DNA from: Rostratula benghalensis
Lineage: Eukaryota > Chordata > Aves > Charadriiformes > Rostratulidae
NCBI GenBank assembly: GCA_013399305.1
Contig: VXAI01000096.1
Span: 2,654,737 to 2,718,736 of the forward strand
Length of the DNA stretch: 64,000 bases
Direction: 5' to 3'
The notes beneath the pieces were generated by a model that saw only the letters and a program-made list of their open reading frames with translations, was not told where the DNA came from and did no database searches. Shown here piece by piece: positions 1-39,452 of the stretch. The position numbers and the translations under genes are program-made. Every line of letters begins with the position of its first letter. Positions within the stretch are counted from its first letter, which is position 1.

Positions 1-2609
1 TACCAAGTAAAAGATGCCAAGCAGATACTTTTTTCTGTAGTTCTCAATTTGCCTCAAGCACAATTTTTAATGTAATTTTTACTCTGCAGCATGTGATTTC
101 CAAGCAAGGTTTGCCCATCAAACATGCTTCTATTTGAGTATTCATTACTTTCTGTACAGGCAAGAAAACTTTACTTGCAGACCTATGTGGATAATACACA
201 AATACATAAATATGCAAAAAGTCAAGGTGTGAAGATACAGGAGCCAAACAGATTAGGATCTGCTCTAAAAATCTTGACCAAAAAGCTACCAGAGTAATGT
301 TGATTCACATGGATTTCCTCCCCCACCACTTTCATGAAAGAGATCAGAAAGCATCTTCTTTTAGCCACAAGGTGTTCCCAACAAGTTTCAAAGTTTATTT
401 TATTTCCAATTTTTCAAAGCCTAAACCACAGAAACTATCTAGGAAAGTAGTAAATATCTACATATCTTTGAGCATCTGCAAACACAGAAAACTCATATTC
501 ATCAAAAAAAAAAAAATTACTGTTTTTGGCCTTAACAGACGAGTGTGCCAGAGAGATTCTTCATTCTGGAAAAACTCTACTCATTCTTGCTCAATGCTGG
601 ATGTCCTTATGGAGACAAAAGCTACATTTTGTAAGCCTGAGACTAAGACAAACCTGGAGGAGCAGCAGTGAACAGCTATAGGACAGAGAGCAAGGTGTTT
701 AGTTCATGTTCTGCTACATATATACAGATTGAATTGAATTTGGGTTCCTATGTGTTGTTTATATTAAACCCAAACCTCTCTTACTAAAGGAACTTGATTG
801 TAATCATCCCTAGAACTTACTGTTTAGGAAACATCTATACAACCCAGAAATGAAGACCATAAAAAGCAGCAGTTATGCAGTACCAGGTAGTCACTCTTAG
901 CTTGCAAATCGATCCCAGAGCAGCTTTTTTGGAATACTCCATAAGCTTAACAGAAAAGCTTTTAGCATACTTAAATCCTGCCTGGGGCCACCTCCATTGG
1001 TAAGATAGGGAGCGTCCTCAATCACATTGGATGGATGATAGATACCTTATCTCTGCTTGGTAGCTGGTGTTACAGCCTGGAAGCAGCAGCATTCAGATTG
1101 CATCCTCTATACAAATGCAGATCTCCACTTAAGGCAACACTTAGCAGCGATATTGCAAAGCAGTGTCTCAATAGCTGCTAGTTAATCATCCTACAATGCA
1201 AAATCAATTGCTGCTACAAACCCATTTTTGAGAATTGGATAAAGAAAATGTGGGTAACTTTACTGAAATATATTGAGGCTGAACCAAACCAGTAGAAGCA
1301 GAGACAAAAATAGAAACTCTCGCCCGAGGCAAACATGGATAAAAGTAGAAACACTTTGGAAGGAACAGTAATTTCCCCCCGGGGACATCGTTTCCTAAGG
1401 AATTCTACTCTTCACCTATCCTTAAAGCTCCTGAACTGAATCCACCCAATCTAGGGGTAGAAACAGCGACCAATGATGCCCTAAGAATGCCAAGTGCAAC
1501 CTTGTAGCACACGGAAAGGACAGAGCAGCAAACTGCCTATGCAGAGCAGAACTACTGCTTCATCTTTGGAATGACAGTGAAACTGTAATAACAACAACCG
1601 ACTGCAAAGCAAATGACTCCTTCCTGACACCTGCTATCCAGTCTCCCGAATTAGAAAGCCAAAGTTTTAACCTAGCAAAGGAAGACTCAGGGACAGAAAG
1701 GGAATCCAGCTTTCCACACAGTCTGGAAAACCCACCAAAATATTACCTTCTGGTATTCTTTAGAAAAAGGTGAAGTCAGCTTGTCTCACAGGAGATACAA
1801 ATACATGATTTACTAGAACGCAAACACCAAAGAGCAGAGAATAACGCATTTAAAATTTTAAGGAAATGGAAGCATAAGATCTTTGCCTGTTAAAAAAAAC
1901 AAAATACACAAAAAACACACCAGCCCTTCCCCCACCCCCCAAGCCTGACACCTGAAAAGCTACAGATTTGTCCTTAATTCTCACTGTACTGTAGTCAGTA
2001 TTGTGTGCTGCTGTGTAGTCTACCAGCTGCACGCTGAGGAGCTCTCATTCCAGTTGTTAACTCTTTTGTCAAGTTGCCAGAGATCAAATTGCTGATCTGA
2101 GAAGGAAAACCAACACATCCCAGTGCAAACCTTCAGCTTTCTTTAAAATTGATAAAACATTTGGCTGTGTAGAAATACAGTGCAGTTTCACTGCATTAGT
2201 CACAAGTTGTGTCTCAAACTGGTAACAAATTATGCCCAAATATGAGACTTGGAATCAAAAAAAGAGGAAAACCTCAAATGCTACTACTGTCTCTGCTTGG
2301 TGTCAAAATGTTAAAAAACCCCAAACAAAACAAGCAGAATAAAGAGCAAAGTTTCTGATCCACACCTATGGAAAAGTTAATAAATACATTATAAACTATC
2401 ATGTTGGCTTAGAGTGCACAAAGTTACTGTTCCCATGGGTTCTGCACAGACAGTTTTAGTTTACACTAATAGTAAGGTGATTTACTTCCCATTAGGTGAG
2501 ACCAAATGAGGCGTCTGTACTATGGGTAATAAATGAACATTTGTGTCCTTGCACATGTAGGTGACTAACAGCTTCTCTTGAAGAACCAGGTTAATGCTAC
2601 ACTTCTCAC
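1..2609 (-). other. Partial DCAF1 intron; no exon seen
   Basis: This AT-rich stretch follows the donor of coding exon 21. I looked for the remaining acidic tail, which would appear here as dense ttc/atc triplets, and for the terminal LSLNE stop, and found neither. Open frames here are short and of unlikely composition. I see no recognised repeat. Confidence 0.75.
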
Positions 2610-31498
<28,889 letters not shown>

Positions 31499-34417
31499 GG
31501 CTTAGCCTAAGGCAAAGGTAACAAGCAAAAAGAAAAAAAAAAAATGAGCAAGAAATCCCACACTGAAATAATCTAAATCCAAGATTGAAAGTCATTTGGA
31601 AGAGGCAAGTAGATACTCAGCAACAAGAAGTGAGAGAAGATCAACAGAATATTGCTGAGCTTCACTTTAAAAGTTGAACGTTTCTTTTTTGTCCTTTGCC
31701 TGAAGAATAAAGAACACGTGCACACTTTGAACACAAGTCCTAACTGGTGTATGACAACTCTGACCACGATGGGAAGTACGCACACCTAACCACAGCTGTG
31801 TCTGGTAATGAAGCTTTTTAAAACTCTACCCCAATTCCATGAGCAGACCTGAGTTAGTTCTTTGGTATGGCTCAGGAATCTATTCAAGAAACACAAAGCC
31901 AGGGCAGTGAGATTATGATCAGTGTCATTACTCCAGTTTAACACCCTCCAGCCAGCAGTGAAAGTGCCAAGAATCATATCAGCTTCACGCTGCCAAGGAG
32001 GCAGAAAGCAGCAGCTCTGAGGAGCTACAGGCAGTGGAAGAGGCACCAAGAGTGGTAGCTGGGAAGCAGAGCAGGTCACCCCACTGCTACTTGCTCAAGG
32101 CTTCCAAAGACAGTCAGTGGCTCTGGTAAGAAGGAAGAATGATCTCAGGAGGCAGCACTGGAGCGATTACTTGAGGTTTATCAGCCTTTACTCTTAAGAC
32201 AGCAGCTGACAAAAGATTTATCTTCCCATCCTCAAAAGTGAGATCCCTCAACAGTACAGAGTGATTTGTTAAGGTACTGTTTAATGAAGGGAACTATCAC
32301 TCTATATATAGAGCCTCCGAATTTCTAGGCATCAGTTTTTGTCAGTCTGATAACAGTCTACTAGAAATATTAACAGACCAAACTAGAACACAATCTGTCT
32401 CAAAACACTGCCATGCCCTTCGTTTCCAATCTGACAGACTGTGATTGCTGTGAATGCTGTGAAGAATTATAACTTCTGGAGGAAGCAACACGCAATCCTA
32501 ATTTATAAATTGACTTTGTATTGGAGATGGAGATGGGGGGAAGAAATCAAAGCAAAAGAAATTCCTTCATGTCCATAAACGTATGAAAGTTTCCAGTACT
32601 TTATTAGCCATAACTTGGCCAATATTATTCTACCATCAGATTAAATATCTGTTTGTCATAACTGACCCAGAGAAAGAACTTTTCAAAATTAAGCTACATA
32701 TAGGTATGTCTAAGGCAGTGACAGACACATCAATTCCTGAAATCCATGTTCAGGAATCAGTCAAGTGACACACTATAAAGGAAGCCATAGGTCAACACAG
32801 ATTACATCAGCATTTATAGCCCAAGTTCATTCTGAAAAACATCACCAGGTTTAACTGAATGCTGAATACCTCTAATTTGCTTAAAACCTTTTCCAGTACA
32901 GGGAATGGATGACCAACCTTACAGCTCTACCTCCTGTTTCATAGGTGATTCTGAATTTAGTGTATTTTGGCTGGTTAGTTAAATGGAAGACAAGTGAAGG
33001 CCAGCTGGCTGAAGATAAAAATGGAAGAAACAGCCCCAGAAATCATCACCTAAAGACTACGGAAAAATAAGACTGTGACTACATGACACCCAGTTTGAAG
33101 AACACCATTTTGATAAGTACTATATGAAATGAGCATGTGCTAACGAAAAGCCCTACCTAAGCATAAAGAAAGATGATGTTTTCTAAATGACAAGTAATTA
33201 TGATTTTATCTAGAGCATTCATTGTTCGTTCATCACAGAACTAGACTGGGAAATTTGATGCAAGTGCATAAATTGCTTTGGAAAAAACACTACCTAAATG
33301 CAAGCAACAAAACATAATGAGATTGTACATACACACTCCCAAAACACCTTTGGAAAGGAGAACTATTCCAAGCCCATAAAGCCCCATTCCCTTTTTCATT
33401 AACTGAACACCACTTGCCAGCAGCACTTCTGTGCTTTTAAATATCACAGAATAACATTCAGACAAATGTACTCTGAGCCTCAAAAAGCAAGTGCTGTAAC
33501 GGTATCTGCATTCAACCATTTCAGGCATCTCCACCTTCATTCTATAACCAAAGGATACAGAAAAAAGTACCTTGCGAGCTTGTGTAAGACCTGTACAGGC
33601 TCTACTGCAATCTGAAGAATAGTTTACTTCTCCTAAAACCCCTGAATTATTCTAGCTAGAAAATAAGAAAGGTCCATTAATACCTGCTGTCAACAAAGTT
33701 CCAGCCAGAAAGACCACAGAACTGCCCACATTTCCCTCTGGGACACCCAGTGCTATACCATAACAAAGTGAAAACAGGAAAACCCCAGATGTTCCTAAAA
33801 CCCAAAGCACTACCTCACTTACGGCACATTATAGATCTAAGTAACTGACACACAACTATTTTCTTGACATAAAGTTAAAACATAAAAATGCCATCCTTTC
33901 TATTGGTACCCAGCAACGAAATTAAATGTCTCTCCAAGGTATCTCATCTATTCTGAATGCTTCTGCCTCCCCCAATTTTTTCAAATAAATTTGACTACCC
34001 TACATAACACCACAAAGAGCAACAGTAACAAAAATCACCTCAAAGCATCTGCTTCCACAGTTCTCATATTAATGAATGTTAGCAGTAAAATATACACAGA
34101 TGGAATATTATGGCAGGTGAATGACTTTTTAAATACAAGAACCAAAGTAATTTCTACAGCATTCACTTTTTTCAAGGATTCCATCTAAAAATCAAAGTGA
34201 ATAACTCTGCAGAAAGAAGATCATAAACAGTATGAACTTAACTCTGTCAGAAATATACCAAGCCTGTTGGAGAGGCAGGCCTGCGAGAGCAGCTCTTGAC
34301 TTTCAGTATTTCTTTTGGACAAGCTGGTGAACAAATTCAACCTTAAATAGCTCTTCAGGAATGAGCAGAGCAGGGAGCAGCTATTTCATTGTGGATTTAA
34401 AAACAGGGGGAAGTTGC

Positions 34418-34442
34418 TTTTTTTTTTTTTTTTTATATATAT
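34418..34442. repeat. T17 followed by short (AT)n
   Basis: A T run followed by about four AT units lies in the proposed first intron of DCAF1. Simple sequence. Confidence 0.9.
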
Positions 34443-36215
34443 AATAAGTTTTGAAAATCATGGCCTACTACAAATTCCAATTATAATATCTAATAAGCTA
34501 AGGAGTGGAATATTTTTTCCCAAACACCACTATTACCAAAATATCATATTTAAAATCAATAGAACTGATATAAACAAAACATAAGGTGCTGTTCCAAAGA
34601 TTTGACTTTGAAAGACAAATATTTACAACCTTAACGATCATTCACTGTGACCACTCACACCAAGAATCCCCCTCCCCCTGTGTGTGTTTTGGCAGACCGT
34701 GGTGCACACGGTATTGCTTTAATACGCAGCAAAGATTTTGTGAGCATTTTACTCTTCTGACCCGATGTGAAAATTTGACAGAAAAGGGAAAGCCAGAGAA
34801 GCAGTCGGACATAGGTACCTTGGAAATCTCAAGACACCTTACCGCTTGCGTCACCTCGACACCTCTGAACACCAAAGAAACCCAAGTCCCGCTGACCTCC
34901 GACTGCAAACCTTGATAAGCGCTCGGTACAGCTCCAGGGGTTCACCCTTTCACGCCACAACGTATTTGAGCGTCACACCGCCTGCAGTGCTACTGCAGGT
35001 CATTCACTGCTGACTACGTGTTGCGTTCCTGAAAAGGATTATGAGGGTCCAAACGCACTGACTTCAGCAGAGATAACATGTGAAATCCAACAGTTTGGTT
35101 ACTTGGGAAACAAGTGCAAAATCTGTACCTTAACAATTTAAATGACAAATTAAAGAGCCACAAAACAAAACCAGGAAATCATACCTTAGAGAAAAGAAAT
35201 ATCACTTTTAATCAACTCTGTAGGAAGACTGCACATTTATATTCATACGTGGACAAAAAACACACAAGGATTTGCACAACCACACGTATACAGCCAACTC
35301 AAATGCTAATAACTACATTTTGACCAAGCTTAAATAATCATGCTTCACATTACTCTTACGTATGGCTGAGAATATAATGTAGATGAAGAGTCTAACGTAA
35401 CAGTATAACCCCATAAGAGAAAATTCAGAGCTTCAACTAGACTTGGAATCTAGTTAAATACATAGCAAGTAGATCAGCAAATTTGTATGTTCTTCAGTAT
35501 TTATGTTTTAACACATTTTTTTTTTTTACTTTATGAAAAAACTATCTTCTTATCACAGTTATTTTTTAAATGGATGAGATACCAGACAGCTATTTGCTGA
35601 AGCCTGTTGAGCCTGAAACAACCTTGCCAAAGTTAATGCTGAAGTGTAATGAGCTGTCAACACTGAAGTTCACTCATGGAAAAAAGTGTGCCATAAACTA
35701 ACAAAACCTTCACAACCTATGGGGAATAAAATCATGTTTTGGTACCATACACGAGTGAAGCTCGGAGGAAAGTCCTTGTTTATTCTACTTCCTACTTTAA
35801 GCCCTAACAGAACCCCAACTTGGTGGCTTACCACAGAACATATTCCTAACATTACTTTTAATACTTGTTTAAAATTTAATCATTTTTTATAGTTGGAATA
35901 TTTTTAAGGCCAGGGAAACCCATGAAGTTATTTAGCTTCCTGGCACTTCTGCTTTTACAAAACCACCCTGGAACTGGGTGCTGATCTACCAGAAGCAGCA
36001 CACAAAAATAACCAAACCTGGAACAAACTTCTGCTGTCTACAATGGCAGGTGCGAAAACAAGGCTCCGTTTCAACACCCACTCCTCCTTACACAGCTGGA
36101 AAGAAAACCGAGGGCCCCACCTCCCCAGAGGAACACCCAGAGTCATGACAGCTCTGGCGGGCTCTAACGCAACAGCACGTACCGTCCCCCCACACCTCCT
36201 TCGCCGGGACCCAAC

Positions 36216-36681
36216 NNNNNNNNNNNNNNNNNNNNNNNNNNNNNNNNNNNNNNNNNNNNNNNNNNNNNNNNNNNNNNNNNNNNNNNNNNNNNNNNNNNNN
36301 NNNNNNNNNNNNNNNNNNNNNNNNNNNNNNNNNNNNNNNNNNNNNNNNNNNNNNNNNNNNNNNNNNNNNNNNNNNNNNNNNNNNNNNNNNNNNNNNNNNN
36401 NNNNNNNNNNNNNNNNNNNNNNNNNNNNNNNNNNNNNNNNNNNNNNNNNNNNNNNNNNNNNNNNNNNNNNNNNNNNNNNNNNNNNNNNNNNNNNNNNNNN
36501 NNNNNNNNNNNNNNNNNNNNNNNNNNNNNNNNNNNNNNNNNNNNNNNNNNNNNNNNNNNNNNNNNNNNNNNNNNNNNNNNNNNNNNNNNNNNNNNNNNNN
36601 NNNNNNNNNNNNNNNNNNNNNNNNNNNNNNNNNNNNNNNNNNNNNNNNNNNNNNNNNNNNNNNNNNNNNNNNNNNNNNNNN
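36216..36681. other. Assembly gap (466 N) inside the DCAF1 CpG island
   Basis: A run of N interrupts the GC-rich promoter region. Any frame read across it is meaningless. It may hide part of the first intron or an alternative first exon. Confidence 1.
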
Positions 36682-36744
36682 GAAAGCGCGGTGGCGGCGC
36701 GTCCCGGCCCGGCCCAGCTCCCCTCCCCGCCCGTTGGCCCCTAC

Positions 36745-36900
36745 CTGCCCGATGTCCCGCTGGGTCGCCGCCGCTGCCCCCGGCCCCTGCGCTCGGCCCC
36801 GCACACCCCGCGGCGGCCGCGATTGCTATGGCGGGCACACACTTTGCGCGTCACCACGCTGAGGGGGGGCACGGGAACGCGTCACGGAGAGGGAGGGAGG
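36745..36900 (-). other. DCAF1: Proposed non-coding first exon and transcription start region of DCAF1
   Basis: Reading leftward on the minus strand, GC-rich sequence ends in a good splice donor, CATCGGGCAG followed by gtaggg, with the last exon base at 36,745. The coding exon with the ATG starts with an acceptor at 31,507-31,508 and only 8 nt of 5' UTR, so at least one upstream non-coding exon is required. This donor lies in the CpG island just downstream of promoter motifs at 36,970-37,031, which fits. The right edge (TSS) is a guess. A second donor-like site (GACG followed by gtacgt, last exon base 36,183) and the 36,216-36,681 N gap leave room for alternative first exons. Confidence 0.5.
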
Positions 36901-36971
36901 GAGAGGAAGCGGCCGTCAAGCCACGGCGCTCAGCCTGCCGGGAAACGGAGTTCACTCGGGATGAACGGCCT

Positions 36972-36982
36972 ACGCATGCGCC
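36972..36982. promoter_or_regulatory. NRF1-like binding site
   Basis: The sequence ACGCATGCGCC matches the NRF1 palindromic consensus (YGCGCAYGCGCR) at nearly all positions. It lies about 70-200 bp upstream of the proposed minus-strand start of DCAF1. Confidence 0.6.
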
Positions 36983-36996
36983 TAGCCGCGGGGGAG

Positions 36997-37012
36997 CCTG
37001 GGAGTTGTAGTT
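36997..37012. promoter_or_regulatory. ZNF143/THAP11-type element
   Basis: CCTGGGAGTTGTAGTT reads on the opposite strand as AACTACAACTCCCAGG, the well-known conserved promoter motif (ACTACAAYTCCC) bound by ZNF143 and THAP11. It is 15 bp from the NRF1-like site and 11 bp from the YY1-like site. Confidence 0.65.
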
Positions 37013-37022
37013 CTGAATGGGC

Positions 37023-37030
37023 GCCGCCAT
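37023..37030. promoter_or_regulatory. YY1-like site
   Basis: GCCGCCAT is the core of the YY1 motif that often lies near the start of housekeeping genes. On this strand it would be read as ATGGCGGC from the DCAF1 side. Only the core matches; the flank TGTG departs from the fuller consensus. Confidence 0.4.
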
Positions 37031-37200
37031 TGTGCCCCCTCAGTCCAACCCACAGGCTCATGGGTTAAGGGGCGTTTTCCTGTCAGGGAGGCGTCGCTAT
37101 TTACTCTGCTTTTTCCAGGCTGGTGCTGAGGAGTTATCGGGTATCGGCTGGCGGCCACGATTCCTAGGTGTTTGCCTTGATAGCGGTGAGCAGGCTGCCG

Positions 37201-38876
37201 CCCTGTTCTCCGGCCCCAGCAGAGACTCTCACCACCTCTGTCATTTTCCTCCTTTCTCTCACGTCAAGGCTGAGTGTTGACCTGTGCACTATTGACCTGC
37301 TCAACGTTGCTTCGAGGCAGGCAGCAGGGTGTTTTAATGAGAGGCCAGCTTGATGATGAGCGTGCCTGCCTTCACTCTCTCTCCAGAGCAGTTTCTCCTT
37401 CCTCTTCTTATCTGCAAGACAGGAACATCATCCTACTTCTTCCCAGTTAAATGGGGACTGGTTTTGGCACTGTGGTTCCCACAGTGGTGCGGAACACTCG
37501 CCTCCACCTCTGCTCTGAGCCATGCCCAACAGCAGAGAGTGGAGACTGAGCTGAAACCTTTCTCAGACTTTCCCAGGCCTTTAGGGCAGGCTCCTCTTCC
37601 CACGTCCTCACCCTTCCTCCCGACTGCCCGGGATGCTGCTCATCCCGTCCCCAGGCCCTTCCTTGGGCACCCCGCAGGAGGGGATACACACAGCTGTGCA
37701 GTGAGAGAGGGTCTGTGTGCAGAGAAACCCTTTGGTGTTGCATGGTCCCATCCCGTGTTTGCTTTCCATGTGCAAAGTCTTCCTTTCCTCTGGGATTTTT
37801 TTTTTTATCTGGGCTTTAGGCTCCATGGTGGGAGTAGCCCAGCTCTTTGGGGGACACACTGTACTTTTATGGTGGCAATAAGTTGTTACCCTGCACTGTC
37901 CCTTGCCCCTGGCATACTAAGTTACCCACGGAGAAGATCTATGCGCTCTCAGCAAGGCTGTAGCTTCTGAGGGGGAGGAAGACCTAGAAGGGTCCACTTG
38001 TCCCCCATGTCCCCAACAGCTGGTTGGAGGATCAAAGGTATCAGACCTGCCTGCAGCATTACTGTCTGGGGAAGAGCAGCACATCCACAGTTGCACCTTC
38101 TTCTCCCCGTGCAAGGCACCTGGCAGTCCATAGGCCAGCCACAGAGCTGTTCAGAAGGAAGATGCAGAGGTTAGCGCTCCCATCTCCTCATCATCCGAGT
38201 TCAAAGGGCTAAGAGCAAAATTAAAGTTTCCAGTTCCTGCTGCATCTATGGTGCACTGGAGATAGAGAAGGTCACTTCTCAGAGCAAGTAGGGTTCAGTC
38301 CCTAGGCTCACCTGAGCAGCTGAGGGGGCTTGGAGCCTGCTGCTTCCTTGCAAGAGCCTGGTACATTGTCAGAATAGGACAGCTTGCAGCTACCCCCTGG
38401 CAGCTCTGCTGCAGCTCCGTATACAAGTTGACTGAAGTGCTCAGGCCTCCAGCTCCTGCATTTCCAGGCCTCAGGAGATACTTGGGAAAGACTCAATCTA
38501 ACACCCTTGTTCCCCACAGGGCAGGTGAGAGTCCTTACTGGCTTGCTTTGCAGGGCCAAGACAGTATAAGCTCCCCTTTAATTTGGCTTCTCTAGAAAAA
38601 TGATGAAACACCAGCTTGTGCTGCAGTTCTTTATAATTGCCCAGGTACTGGCAGAAGCTCTTCTCTTAAACAAATGAAAAAGAGTAAATAAGAGGAAACA
38701 GGCTCCTCCCTCTCAGGGAAAGTCTTCATAAGCCCTGGCACCATTCCCAGCTGAGATTCTTCCTCCCTCAGCATCTACATTAACTCCCTTTCTTACACTG
38801 CAACTGTATAAACCCCTGCCCCAGGCAGTGTTTGGAGAGGTACAGATTCTGCTGCCACACTTACAATATTTGACTG
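37201..38876. other. Intergenic sequence upstream of DCAF1
   Basis: No gene or repeat is recognised here. A 206-codon plus-strand frame (37,350-37,970) lacks any recognisable motif, and competing frames occur on the other strand, so I do not call it. Confidence 0.6.
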
Positions 38877-39452
38877 TGTTGTGATTTAACCCCAGTCAGC
38901 AGCCAGAACCTCACAGCTACTCACACAATTCTCCCCCTTGCCCTGGCAGGGCAGGTGGAAGAGGGAGAAAAGGAGGGAGAAGAAGAAAGGAAAAAAAACC
39001 AACAAAAAAACAACCCTCATGAGTTGAGATAAAGAGAGTTTAATAGAACAACAACAGAAAAGTAAAAAAAAAAACAAAACCCAACCAACCAATAACAATA
39101 ATGGTAAAATAATATACAAGATACAAGTCACTCTCAGCACCAGGTAAATCAGTGAATTGGCATCATCCTGAGCAGTGATCATGATTACATCTGCCCTCCC
39201 AGATAACCCCACTTATATATATACCGAGCATGATGTCTATGATACAGAATATTCCATTGGCCATTCCATCATTCTGTCTGTGCTCCTTATCAGCTTCTAG
39301 GGGAAGCTGAAAAAAAGTCCTTGAAAACTATAAACATCACCTGTCAACAACGAAACCAATATGCATTATTGATATTCCCTTCATATCAAACCTGGAACAC
39401 AACAGCCAGTAGGAAAAAGAATAATAATCCTATCTCAACTGAAATCAGGACA
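38877..39452 (-). mobile_element. Second solo LTR of the same family, reverse orientation
   Basis: Read on the minus strand it starts tgtcctgatttcagttgaga, has a TATA-like tatatata at 39,214-39,223, attaaa at 39,039-39,044 followed by ctctttatctcaactca, and ends gttaaatcacaaca. These landmarks align with the LTR at 23,413-23,952. Length is about 576 bp. The flanks (gactg on the left, aactt on the right) share only ACT, so the target duplication is decayed or absent. No internal viral coding sequence flanks it. It lies in the intergenic region upstream of DCAF1. Confidence 0.75.

Larger units (their letters stand above)
31507..36744 (-). other. Proposed first intron of DCAF1 (5' UTR intron)
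   Basis: About 5.2 kb separates the start-codon exon from the proposed non-coding exon in the CpG island. The sequence is AT-rich until about 36.1 kb and then becomes GC-rich and gapped. A T17 run followed by (AT)n lies at 34,418-34,442. No other element is recognised. Confidence 0.5.
36120..37200. promoter_or_regulatory. CpG island and promoter of DCAF1
   Basis: CpG-dense, GC-rich sequence surrounds the N gap and contrasts sharply with the AT-rich introns to the left. It holds a NRF1-like palindrome (core GCATGCGC, 36,974-36,981), a ZNF143/THAP11-type ggGAGTTGTAGTT element (about 36,997-37,012) and a YY1-like GCCGCCAT (37,023-37,030). Such motifs are typical of TATA-less housekeeping promoters, which suits DCAF1. 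No plus-strand gene was recognised to the right, but divergent non-coding transcription is possible. Confidence 0.75.

Noticed and set aside
1850..2140. Possible extra DCAF1 exon on the minus strand
   Set aside because: Short open stretches with AG/GT-like ends exist, but none encodes acidic sequence or anything resembling the DCAF1 tail.
36043..37068. Long open frames on both strands around 36.0-37.1 kb (up to 341 codons)
   Set aside because: They run through the N gap, where translation is meaningless. The surrounding sequence is a CpG island, which lacks stops because of its GC content.
37350..37970. 206-codon plus-strand frame upstream of DCAF1
   Set aside because: No recognisable domain, composition skewed to Pro, Ser, Leu and Phe, overlapping antisense frames of similar quality, and no splice or promoter context.
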